A DNA stretch of 64,000 bases from Dasyornis broadbenti (lineage: Eukaryota; Chordata; Aves; Passeriformes; Dasyornithidae): positions 1,182,420 through 1,246,419 of the forward strand of contig VZRN01004661.1 of the NCBI GenBank assembly GCA_013397935.1, written 5' to 3'. This document shows, in pieces, positions 50,765-61,367 of the stretch (positions within the stretch are counted from its first letter, which is position 1; each line of letters starts with the position of its first letter). The position numbers and the translations under genes were made by a program. The notes under the pieces are model-generated. The model was not told the origin of the DNA, did no database searches, and worked only from the letters and a program-made list of their open reading frames with translations.

Positions 50765-51508
50765 GCTGCTGCAGAATCTGCTGAGGCCCAGACAATTCGT
50801 TCTGTTCAGCAAACGCTGGCATCCACAAATTTGTCTTCCTCCCTTATTCTGAATAGTTCTCTTTCTCAACACGCGACGGTATCGGCATCTCCCCAAACTC
50901 TCCAGCAGCCCCTTTCCAGAGCAATTGCTCCAAAACCCTTGACCATGAGACTGCCAATGAATCAGATTGTAGCTTCTGTTACCATTGCACCAAACATGCC
51001 AACAAACATTGCAGCTCCATTGATAAGCTCTATGGGCACGAACATGGTGGCAACGCCGTCTTCATCTCAAGTCAGTCCCTCGATGCAAAGCCAGCAGCAC
51101 CAGATCCAGCAGCTCCAGCAGCAACAGATGCAGCAGATGCAGCAGCAGCAGCTACATCAGCATCAAATGCATCAGCAAATACAACAGCAAATGCAGCAGC
51201 AGCATTTTCAGCACCACATGCAGCAACATTTGCAGCAGCAGCAGCAGCAGCATCTTCAGCAGCAGATTAATCAGCAGCAAATGCAACAGCAACTGCAGCA
51301 CATACAGCTTCAGCAAATGCAGCAGCAGCAAATGCAGCATATGCAACACCAGTCACAGCCTTCTCCTCAGCAGCATTCTCCGGGAGCCCCGCAGATCACT
51401 TCTCCCATCCCCGCCATTGGGAGCCCTCAGCCAGCACCTCAGCAGCACCAGTCACAAATACAGTCTCAGACACAGACTCAAGTATTATCGCAGGTCAGTA
51501 TTTTCTGA
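50765..51508 (+). CDS. TOX3: TOX3 exon 7, glutamine-rich C-terminal domain and stop
   Basis: The last coding exon gives 247 residues and a TGA stop (51506-51508). It opens AAAESAEAQTIRSVQQTL, passes conserved blocks (SASPQTLQQPLSRAIAPKPL, then TMRLPMNQIVASVTIA), and enters a glutamine-rich domain at about 51085-51350 interrupted by Met, His and Leu. It ends TQTQVLSQVSIF, the known TOX3 C terminus. The longest pure run is six CAG codons (51233-51250). Glutamine-rich domains of this kind act in transcriptional activation and partner binding, and the repeat gave the gene its old name TNRC9 (CAGF9). Joined with exons 2-6 it gives 547 codons. The leucine-rich open frame on the minus strand here (51152-51349) is only the shadow of the CAG repeats. 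Confidence 0.98.
   Translation, partial: AAAESAEAQTIRSVQQTLASTNLSSSLILNSSLSQHATVSASPQTLQQPLSRAIAPKPLTMRLPMNQIVASVTIAPNMPTNIAAPLISSMGTNMVATPSSSQVSPSMQSQQHQIQQLQQQQMQQMQQQQLHQHQMHQQIQQQMQQQHFQHHMQQHLQQQQQQHLQQQINQQQMQQQLQHIQLQQMQQQQMQHMQHQSQPSPQQHSPGAPQITSPIPAIGSPQPAPQQHQSQIQSQTQTQVLSQVSIF
51085..51350 (+). repeat. TOX3: Interrupted CAG/CAA trinucleotide repeat (polyglutamine domain)
   Basis: CAG and CAA codons dominate about 265 bases, broken by ATG, CAT, CTG/CTC, ATA and TTT codons, so no run exceeds six codons (51233-51250). Interruptions of this kind usually limit repeat instability. The domain is part of the coding sequence. Confidence 0.95.
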
Positions 51509-52620
51509 AGATAAATGATCTTGCAACATGGCTTTGTGTTGATGGAGGGGGTAGAGGTAAACCATACTTGGCTGAAAACTGTAAATTGTTGATGGTAGTT
51601 ATGCAGGGATGCATAACAGATCAAATGATCCTCTAAAGTGTCTATTAGATAGGCAATAAAGAACTACAATGTAGCTGTGTATCATCTTTTAGCTGACTAT
51701 ACATCATTTTGTTTAAAAGAAAAAATGCTGTTCTCTTTTTCATGTGATGCCTTTTTAATTTATTTAAGCTTTACCTACAATATGTGAATCAACTGGCCTA
51801 ATAAATACCTGGACCTTATGACTGCAAAATGGCCTTTCAGAGTTATATGCTATAACCCTTCTTTCTCTAAAAGTGAATGATGCACTTCAAGGCAGTATGA
51901 ACTCATGAAGCCCTTAAAGCACAGTTGTAACTACCTGTAAAATGATGATTGGATTTCATACAATCATACTTGTATGACATGAGTTAGTTGATGGCATTTT
52001 TTGTCATGAAAAAATAGAGTAAATCACAGATTTTTGCCAAAGCTCTTATTTTTTTTTTTCTCTTCTAAATGTCTTCAGAAAAACAAATGCAAGTAACTGG
52101 ACTTAAATGTTTGACCCAACCTTTCACTTCATTTCTCCAAATAATCCTGCCATAGTTTGTAAGAAAATATATATTGACATTTACCCTCTTACGTTAATTC
52201 CAATTACAGAACAAATGTGAATATTATATTCTGTGTTGAAGTGATGAGTTTCAGATTTAATACACTGTATTTTTAAAAGGGAAATGCACTTAAATAAAAC
52301 TGTTATTACAGAAAGCTAAGATGAGAAATGCGAGAGTTATTAATACGCTGTAAAACCAGTAGAATATTTAAATGAAACTCCACAACCGAATAATCAATGT
52401 AAATATTTTCTTTAAAAGTTGTAAGTTTTCATATCATGTGTTGTAAAGTTTTCATAAATGAGGCTTTAATGTAAACACTGGTAACATGAATTATTAATTG
52501 CTACATTGCTTATTGTGTTTTTATGCTGTTTTATACTTTTTTATGAGTTATGATAGCAGCAATTAAGTTGTTTGTATTTTGCTTATCTAAAATAAATGCT
52601 TTTATCTTGCTATAGAATAA
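51509..52620 (+). other. TOX3: TOX3 3' untranslated region (end inferred)
   Basis: The sequence after the stop stays AT-rich, free of repeats and without coding signal. Candidate AATAAA signals are at 51655, 51800, 52293, 52591 and 52616. I chose the 52591/52616 pair as the main end, because the stretch leading up to it is a long AT-rich block and a T-rich segment follows the first signal. Candidate control sites are a Pumilio element TGTAAATA at 52398-52405 and a site TTGCCAAA at 52034-52041 that matches the seed of miR-182. The true end could be further downstream. Confidence 0.55.
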
Positions 52621-52621
52621 A
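52591..52621 (+). terminator. TOX3: Candidate polyadenylation signals (two AATAAA)
   Basis: Canonical AATAAA hexamers lie at 52591-52596 and 52616-52621, separated by a T-rich segment (TGCTTTTATCTTGC). Cleavage would be expected about 15-30 bases after whichever is used. Earlier hexamers could give shorter 3' UTRs. Confidence 0.5.
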
Positions 52622-53249
52622 CACATTTCAGTAAAACTGATGAGCTGTAAGTCTTTGATAGAGAAACCAGAAATGTTTCCCTCTGCAAAAGCTTTCTTGG
52701 GCGTTTTTTTAAACTCCTTTGGATTTTTATCAAATACACTGGGTGAACAGGTACCAATGGGAACAGAGTGAGCTCTTGGCTCCTGTACCCTTCAAGATGT
52801 TCTGCGGAAGAGTTGTGGGCAACTTCTCTGAGGCGTCTGTGGCTCCAGAGAGAGAAAGCTAGTGGTGGAGTCACAGAACAGTCGTGGTGCCCTGAGTGCT
52901 GATCTGCAGGGACAGGAAGGGAGCCTGTCTTTCAGCAGCGATGCTCAGAAAATCGGCACAAATTGTGGTTTTCTTTGTATCTGAGAGTTTCAGATGTAAA
53001 CGCAGCTACTGTGGTGGGCTTCCCTCTGTAAGCCTCCAACTCTTGACTTGAGCTGATCCTGAGTTGTCTGACTTTAATTTGCTCATAAAAGTGGAACGTG
53101 ATGGAGTAGGGGGAATGGAGAGGGCTGGTCTTTTATGTGAAGGCTTTGGAAACATTAATATCCAATGTGTTGTCAGGTTATTAGTGCTGTTCATACATTT
53201 TTACTCTGAACAGAAAAGAGAGAGCCTTTATTTTCTTTCCCTTCTTTGC

Positions 53250-53460
53250 CTGCAATATCTGTGCTGCGAGTGCAGTCTGACCACTATCCCCAGTTGTCTG
53301 GCATGATTAATTACAGCATCTGTCCTGTCAGAAGCTATAATGAAGAGGTCTTGATAAAAATTGCAAATTACCACTGGCAACAATCTTAAACTGCTTATGA
53401 TAAAATGAAAATTAAAAACAGCAAGTGTCAAGCCTGAGCAGAATCCTAATCCTGTTTGAG
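53250..53460. promoter_or_regulatory. Conserved-non-coding-element-like block, 3' flank
   Basis: The block has GGCATGATTAATTACAGC near 53299, CAAATTACCACTGG near 53364 and GATAAAATGAAAATTAAAAA near 53399, with no repeat traces, about 0.7-0.9 kb after the inferred poly(A) site. It could instead be part of a longer 3' UTR. Inferred from pattern only. Confidence 0.28.
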
Positions 53461-53939
53461 GCATGGGCTACCATGCTCAGACCACCACCCAAAAATAATG
53501 CAATAGATATCCCCAAAAAGTTGCAGCCAGACTTGAGGGAAGAGGTACTACACCATGTGAGTTTATTCATAATGAATTCAGCTTTCAATATTTCATCATC
53601 CTCAGGTACTCTGTTTATTATGTACAAATATTGAACAGCAAGAGATTCTAATTATAAATTTATAGATTTCTTGGAGCAGAAAAAATCATGTATAAATTGA
53701 AGCTTTTCATAATAGGTGTTAGTTGACAGCTACCCATGCTCCTAATAGCCTTAGCATGATATCTAATAATGCCTGGGATGGAGGGTGTTTATTCCAAGCG
53801 CAAGGAAGCCTGTCTGCGTTAGAAATGGCACAACAGAGGCTGGTTGGGAGAGATTTTGTGTGTGTCAGTTTTAACCAATGTTACATAACAAAGGGAACCA
53901 TTTTATAGTAGTTTTTGAAACCTTTAGACAAATGTCTTC

Positions 53940-54200
53940 AGAAATAATTGCTAAACTGCATGTGACAGTAATTGTGTATTAGTTCTATAATTGTCATTTT
54001 GAAGACCTATGAAGTATCGTTGGAAAAATGTCACTAGTGATAAGAGTTAATTACAACTGAAGTCTGTTTTCAACTATTTGCAGCGAGAAGCAGGTGTTAT
54101 TACACTCATTAAATGGTTTCATAAATCCTGGGTTTTATCACATTTGATTAAGAGCTGCTGAACTACTGATGTTCAATTCCAGGAAAAATAGTTTTAATTA
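53940..54200. promoter_or_regulatory. Conserved-non-coding-element-like block, 3' flank
   Basis: TGACAGTAATTGTGTATTAG near 53963, AGAGTTAATTACAACTG near 54042, ACTCATTAAATGG near 54103 and CATTTGATTAAGAGC near 54141 pack several homeodomain or TCF/LEF-like cores into 250 bases, ending before an A(19) run. Inferred from pattern only. Confidence 0.3.
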
Positions 54201-54208
54201 CTGCAGCT

Positions 54209-54227
54209 AAAAAAAAAAAAAAAAAAA
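54209..54227. repeat. A(19) homopolymer
   Basis: Pure A run of 19 in the 3' flank. There is no retroposon body recognisable beside it. Confidence 0.9.
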
Positions 54228-54559
54228 GAAAATTAATCACCAAGCAGGACTGTACATTTTAAATATCAAAATTTGAATCTTGAAAAACTGGAGCATCCCC
54301 CTGCTTGCCACAAAATTATATTTTGCATTACCCACAATAGCATATTGCAGAACATCTTGTGTTTCAAACTGTGCAAGTTTGTGTTCATGTTCCCTAAGTC
54401 TAAGTGAATAACTGTGCTATCATAGGTCATAAATAAAACTGTTAGTTTAAATCGCTTTATATGCAATTTATACAAGAAAAATGCAATAATCTGTATGAAT
54501 TCAGTGTCGAGCACGGTTTTTAAGAATGTTTTCCTTCATAGCATTTACAAGCACTTAAC

Positions 54560-55320
54560 TGCTCCCTTCTTTTCCCAAGGTTTCAGATGCTTTATCACCC
54601 CGGTTAACCACATTCTACTTTCACATTAACCCAGGTTGACACATGATGAAAGAACATAAGGAGGTTTAATTTTTAGCTGACACAGGGTCATTAGTTTCTA
54701 ACTTGGAGAACAAAGCCTTTAAATACCTCTGTGCAACATAATCTCAATTTTATATTATCACCTGACCATTGTGGTTTGCAGGACAGATGGATTAAATATC
54801 TCAAGTTTAACCACAAGTCTTGCACTGACTCTTTTCAATGGGGATTCCTATTTGAATGGCTCCTTTTCCATTTCTCACTTCATGGAGTATTTTGCAGCAC
54901 TGGACTGCATTCTAACCTTTCCCTCCCCCCTTTGTTTGGCTTTTGTTTTGCAACAGCTGTTATTATCGTTTTTGGTCAGCTGTGATTGCTGGAGGCAAAA
55001 TAGGACCAGATGGTGTTTTGCTATGCATGAATGGCGAGTTAGAGGAGTTTAGATTGAATAGGCCAAGTTTGAATGGTGTCTATGCACCACCTGCCCTCTT
55101 CAGCAGCAGCACACACATCATAGGAGCATGATCTGTCTCAGACCTACTAGAATTGGATGGGAATAGAGAGCGCCTCGTTGGATTTTCTCCATATTTATTG
55201 ATCTTCCATGCACTAACAGCATAATGCAGTACACAGTCAATTTGAGTTAATTGGATATGACACAGCATGTACATGTAATCTATCACCGGAGTCTCCTGGT
55301 ACACTTTAGGTTTTGCTGCC
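54560..55320. promoter_or_regulatory. Long conserved-non-coding-element-like block, 3' flank
   Basis: About 750 bases with an even mixture of bases, no repeats and motif-rich text (GATTAAATATCTCAAGTTTA near 54788, CAACAGCTGTTATTATCG near 54952, GAGTTAATTGGATATGACAC near 55244). Overlapping short frames (54731-54985, 54771-55052) do not look like a protein family and lack splice context. A distal enhancer is the more likely reading. Confidence 0.32.
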
Positions 55321-57373
55321 ACAAGAACATGCAGTATTAGCCTGCATTAATAGGCTAAGTGGATGGAAGTAAACCAGGATCATTGTAGGGTTTGATTTAA
55401 CAAAATATACTATAGTTTTACAATTGTACCCTTGAAACTGCCAGAAATGCAGCTGGCTATGAACATTCTGATTTGATAGACTGGGGCTGGGTATTTTATC
55501 GCAGAAAAAAATACATGTCATTCCCATGCATTTCTGTGAGGTTTGCCAGTGAAATTTAAACAAATGTAGGGAGCAGCTTCCACAGGGATGGGCCAATGCC
55601 ATTCATAAGAGTACCAAAGGGCTGCTTTGGTAACCTAAAACTGGTCAGAGAGGTGGAATTTAAATGTTACATAAATATAAGGACTATTGTGTGCTCTGTT
55701 AAGGCTGACTGAAAGACATGGGGTATGAAAGACTTGTGCCTGGATGTTACATAGAAAAAAATACATATGAATAATGAAAAAATAGATAACAGTAATATAT
55801 AATACATAAATTACTTGCATTGTTACAGCAATTGGATGTTTCAAAGCCTACTTAATATGTAACTGAGGGTTGCGATCATGCTCTGAGCTGGCAGGAGCTG
55901 CTCACTCGGCGTCTTTGTCTGTGGTGTCAGGTAGCCAAGTGAGCTACTTTATTATGAAAATTGCATCCAACTGAAAAAATGCTAAATATTTTCAAGTGCC
56001 TGTGGGAAAAGCTAGGTTTGTATTAAAGGATTTGGTTCTTAAAGTCACCAAGAAGTTAATGCTTCTCAGGTGCATTGGAGGGAGAGAATTTTCGATTATA
56101 ATACTAAAATCTTTGAGAAGTGAATGCATTGCTTTGAACGAGCTGCTCTGACACTTCAATAGGCTACATTGGAGATTTAGAATGCATTCTGTTTACCTCA
56201 GTTAAAAACCAGAAGTGGTATTTTAAATAGTGGGTTTTCTCCAAGTTCTTGGAGCATTAACATCTTCAGCCCCTTAACAAACCAAAGTAGTGGAGAGTTT
56301 TCTTACAAGGTTTGAAATTAAATTTATTTTAATCTAGGTAAAAAAAGTTGAACAGATAATTGCCCTGCAGTTATATGGGCACTTCCAGGTATCGTTTATT
56401 CTTTTTCCACTCCAAGAATATCTTTATGATGCAGTTACCTTTGATCTGGTATTTTCTTCAAACTGCAGTTGCTACGTCTTTGTAACTCTGCTGCTCTAAT
56501 TGTAACAGAGAGGTTTTTATCCAGCAAATCACTTAAAATGAGCTGGTAATTCAGGTATCAGAGTATTTATTTCATTGAATTGACTACTCATATACTCTGT
56601 TATACAGTTGCTCAAGTGTTTTATAGATCAGGGGTCTAATTGCAAAACGTATTTGTTTTCCAAACAGATCCAAGTATTGATAATAATGATCAGAATCTAA
56701 AAGCAATCATACATTTTTTTCATTTTCTTTTATTAAATTCTAAACAAGTCACGGGGCTCATTTTCAAGTACAGGTGTCTATCCTTAGTGCTGGTTCAATG
56801 ACTGTGAATCATCATAAATGTGTGAAGAATTACCCACCTGGTGGCAAATTGTATCCACAGTCATTTAGAAGGGATTCTACTGTGCACAGGTCTGAAAATT
56901 TCTACCTGGATCAGCAGCCACAGCCCTTGATTGAGCAGATGCCTTAACCAAATATTTGTATTTACAAAACAGAGAAGTAAATGCAGTCAAGCAAAGTGCC
57001 AGGGCACCTGCTGGCCATGTTTGTGAAACCTAAAAGGTGTAGTTACTGCAGGCTGGTTTATTTTAATGCTGTAGCCTGTACTGTATGGATAACAAACAGG
57101 TACACACTGGCACAAAGTACATAAATAATAAATCCCTTGTGTTACCATTTTCTTGCTGGTGGTTAAAGGTGCTTAATTTTGTAGTTGGTTTTGGTGTTCC
57201 AGAAATCGTAAGAATTGACCACATATTTAAAAAATAGCAGGGAGCTGCACCAGTTCTTGCTTTCCTCTTCCTAATTTTGGAAGTGAAGAATATTTAGTGT
57301 TTGGCAATCAGAGCTCACTTGGGAAAATTCTGCTGTATGGACTGTTGATCAGGGGCTTCTCACTGCTGCCCTG

Positions 57374-57418
57374 ATGTGTGTGTGTGTGTGTACATATATA
57401 TGTATATATATATATATT
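57374..57418. repeat. Compound (TG)n-(TA)n microsatellite
   Basis: A TG run is followed by a mixed TACATATA part and a TA run, 45 bases in all. Likely length-polymorphic. Confidence 0.95.
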
Positions 57419-58205
57419 AAAAAATAGAAGTATAGATAAATAAATGAATCTTGCACCTTGCTCCTGTCTGCTCACCACCTGTGGAAAGCTTGTCCTAAAG
57501 AACTTCTCTTTCAGCCCCCCTTCATGTTCCTCCTGCTCCTGTGGGTCACAAGGAAATTAATAGATTGTGCACATACACAATACATATTTGTTTTAATAAA
57601 GAGATGTCCAGATGGCTGCACTTAATTGTAAGGGGCAAATATCTAAATATACGTAAGTCTAGGCATGCATTTGGGGATTTTTGGGTTAACATGTTAGGTA
57701 CTTTGCAGCACAGACTGCCAAAGGATTTGGTTACTGCTTAGCATGCCCTGGCACTGACAGAATACAGATGAAGCTGGTGATAATTATCATCCTTGTGTAA
57801 ACAGACTTTGTCCCTTATAGAATGGTGGCAGATAAATCTGTAAGAGTTTTGCTCAATTTCAGCAGACAAGTGTTTTACAGCAAATCTTGAGCCCATGGTG
57901 AAATGCATGTAATTCTGAGTGTCACTTTAGATACTTGTGTTTCTATAAAGGCTGGGCAGTCTCTCTTTTTTCCTTCTTTTTTTTCTTTAACCCAAGGCAA
58001 ATGAATTTATTCTTCACTTCAGAAAAGGACCAGAACTTTCTAGCAGGCTTGTGCAAATTAAACATCCTTGAACAAAAATTGTAATAAAAATTGGGGTACT
58101 TTCACATTCATTTCTGTTGATGTTTCCTGAAGCTGTACTTGGCTTTAAACCGAAGTTGCAGTTTGTTCTGATTATTTCTTTCCATTTTCAAAGCTTCTGA
58201 TCACC

Positions 58206-58225
58206 AAAAAAAAAAAAAAAAAAAA
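58206..58225. repeat. A(20) homopolymer
   Basis: Pure A run of 20. The sequence before it carries no SINE or gene copy that I recognise. Confidence 0.9.
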
Positions 58226-60699
58226 GAATCAATGCACAATTCTGCATCCCTGCCCATTCAGCTGCACAACAGGCAGCTCCCACTGGGAATGGGTGCTGGT
58301 CCCAGGCACAGTGGGATATGGGTGCAGCATGGGCTCCATTTTATCTCATTTCACATCACTTTGGTGTTAAAAGTCAAAGCAAGATGTAACTGATAATTTC
58401 AAAGGGAGAAGACCAGCCCATCATGGGCCACTGCCTCTCCTTGTCCCCGTGGCTGTCGGGCGGGAACTGCAGCCTCTGCTGGGGCACGACATCTCCCCTG
58501 TGCCAGCAACACCAATGAGCACCGCACCTGTGGGAAATTCAAACCAGCTTTGCAGTGTATTCAGAGCTAAATAAGAGCCCATGAAGCCAGTAGAAACAAT
58601 CCCAATAATTTCAGGATGCTTCGGACCAGGGCTTAGCTGAAAATGGACAGAGAAATGCAGCCATTATGAGCACGCTTGTAATTTTTTCCCTCCTATGACG
58701 TGGGAATACTTCTTGGAGAGCAAGAATTTGAGGGAGAGGGAGGAACAGCAATTTTCCTTCTGAATTGAGAAAATGAAAACTGTTGGGTGTGTGTTGCTAT
58801 CACAGCAAAGTGTTTTAACCCAGGCTCGATGTTTCAGCATGTAAACAACTTCCACTGAAATCTGCAAAGTGCCTGTACAGGGCATCTGGGATAATATTTG
58901 TGATTTAAATGCATTAAGCAAAATGATAATGTTATTTGACTTTGGTTAATCAATAACAGAGGAGAAATATAATGCTTTATTAACCTTCTGCCATATGACA
59001 CAAAGTCAATGAAATAAAAAAAAAAATACTTTTTTCCCTTTTTAAAAAATTGCATAAATTATAGTGGGTGTTTCATTTTAGGGAGTGTGGGGGTTTTTTC
59101 TCCTATCATTATCTGTATATTTTATCTGCAGTTTGTTGCTTCAGAACAATGTATTTGTCCACTGTAGACAAAATATGCACTTTGTACAATTCCTTACTCG
59201 AGGTCAAATTCTCTTGAGGAGAACAAGTGTGGGTTGTGTAGCTGTCAAAAGAGGGTTTAGTGCTTGACCCTAAGAAGCATTCAAAGCCCAGATCTTTCTT
59301 TTTTTATTGCTTTTCATTTTCATTGTTTGTACTTTATACTTAAGAAGGGGCCTCCACACAGGGGAAAGCCCCTGCTTTCGTATTCACAACTAGCAGCCTT
59401 CTGCTGAAACACCTCAAAAGCTTTTCACAGCAAGAATTTGGAAACCACTGCTCTGTGTCAACTGCTGGTGCATAATCACAGTGCACATGGAGGGGCTGGG
59501 GCAGGATGTGTGGGTGCACGTGCCGGATGGAGCCCAGGGAGGGAGGGATGGAGGTCCTGTAGGGATTCGGGGCATATGCAGAGATGTTCTGGCAATAAAC
59601 AGAAAGTACTGGAGGTTAATAAAGCAGGAGTGTGAATCCAAAAGGTAAGTTGCTGAATTAATGGAGTTTAGAAGGAGGTACAGACAATAGCTGTTTAACT
59701 GGATGCTCACTGAAATGTTGATGATAGACTTTTATAGATCTGTGCTCCAACAGAAGTTCTCATATTCTCTGCAGATGGTGCTTATGTAGTGTGCACAAGC
59801 TCAGAGTTAGAAATAGCCATAAGAGAAGCTGGAGATTTTGTGTGTAATTATTCACAATTATCATTGTGTAATTGGAAAGTGTAAGTTTTGTATTACATTT
59901 TATTTTATAGAACTACAGTGTAATTATACTTGTAAAAGCTATTGCCAGTATGAGGTGCCTTATTTGTAAAAAATGCAAAACGCTTGTAGTGTTCCTAACT
60001 GAACAGGAGTTGTGGTTAACGTACAAAAGTGGTAAAGGTGATTTCAAATCCTTTCCACCCACGTCGGCAAGACTCTTGGCCTTATCTTTTTTATCTTGGG
60101 TAGTGACTCAGTTCTCCAGGGCCATTCCGAGGGAGCCAGGAGCACAAGAGGACCAAACAAACAGATGGACTGAGATACCAGAAACCTGAGCACTGGAGGA
60201 AGGTCACCTCTTTGGAAAGTTACACAATCCCTGCGGGAGCCTGGCTCCCAAGTAGGGTGATTTCAGGTGCTGCCAGGTGGGAGGTGGGCACTGCACAAGC
60301 CCTGCCCTCTGCTGCTAAAGGCATGAAAGAGAACTACAGAAAAGGAGGTGACAAGATAATTGGTCATCCGCGTAAATGGAGAAAAACTACATATACTATG
60401 CATTCTGGGATAATTTGCACCCTTAAGAAACCCTAACAAGGAGCAGTTGCTGCCCTACTCAGAACAGAGTCTCCAAGTAGGCATTCATATGGGGAAGCAT
60501 GGTTTTAATTACACAGATCTCCAGTCAACATCTGGGAGCCAAGGAAATGCAGGGGTACGTGAGCACTCTATATCAGCATCATCTGGTTCAGCAAACAAGA
60601 AGCATTCCACAGAGAGCACAGGAAAATAAAAGTTGAATAAGTCAAAAAGCCTTACAATGAAGAAATAAAATAGCTTTCAGGTTATTTGAGAGTATCAGG

Positions 60700-60780
60700 A
60701 AAAAACAGAACGAAACAAAACGAAACCAAAAAAAAGCCCGACATAAAACCAAAACCACAAAAAACCCAAAAAACCCCGAA
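60700..60780. repeat. A/C-rich low-complexity tract
   Basis: About 80 bases built almost only of A-runs separated by C, CC or CG (for example ACGAAACAAAACGAAACC near 60720, then CAAAAAACCCAAAAAACCCC near 60758). It resembles a decayed AAAAC-type simple repeat with very strong strand asymmetry. Confidence 0.8.
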
Positions 60781-61207
60781 GACAACTCTCTCAAAATTAT
60801 GAACCGTATGAGCTTTCATGTGTAGCAAAAATTCCTCCAGAACTGTATTTGTTACTCATAATAGGCAACTGGGAATAACATGACAGGTTTGCAGAGTCCC
60901 TGCAGGGCACAGTGCACATACAGGCAGTGTCCAAGCCTTGTTCTTGAGGGCAAATGCTGCTTTCTGTTTGTTGCCACTGGTCCAGGACTCTCATTTTCAT
61001 GCAGTCTCGAGGCCATGTCATTGTTCTCAACAGCTAGCCAGTCCCAGCCAGGCAACATCAATGGGAAAGTGACTTTCAGGATCACCACAGAAAATCCCTG
61101 AGACAGGAGGGAACCTTCCCTGTGATATGGGGCTCTGTGGGCTCATGCAGGCCCTGCTGTGGGTCAAGGGCCCTTTGCTGCTTCATTGGGCATGAGGAAA
61201 TCAGTAT

Positions 61208-61367
61208 TATGGATCCCCCATCCTTGGGAGTGTTTCCCTGGGAGGCTGGATGGGGCTTTGACCAGCATGGTCTTGTGGAAGATGTCCCTGCCCACGGCAG
61301 GAGGATTGGAATTAGATGAGGTGATTTTGAGGTCCCTTCCAACCCATAGCATTCTATGATTCTATGG
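61208..61367 (+). mobile_element. CR1 LINE 3' fragment, sense
   Basis: The fragment shows the avian CR1 3' end in order: a block like GGATCCCCCATCCTTGGGAG (61210-61229), AGGCTGGATGGGGCTTTGAC (61242-61261), CTTGTGGAAGATGTCCCTGC (61272-61291), GGCAGGAGGATTGGAATTAG, GGTCCCTTCCAACCCATAGC (61331-61350), and the diagnostic octamer tail ATTCTATGATTCTATG at 61351-61366. It is 5'-truncated and carries no open reverse transcriptase. The intact tail suggests it is younger than the copy at 41.9 kb. A slightly longer 5' extent, to about 61100, is possible. Confidence 0.95.

Noticed and set aside
51152..51349. Leucine-rich open frame on the minus strand across the CAG repeats
   Set aside because: It is the reverse complement of the glutamine codons (CTG) and has no independent support.
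56831..56850. CTCF-like text (CCACCTGGTGGCAA)
   Set aside because: It matches only the middle of the CTCF motif and is a simple palindrome. Without occupancy or conservation data it is not supportable.
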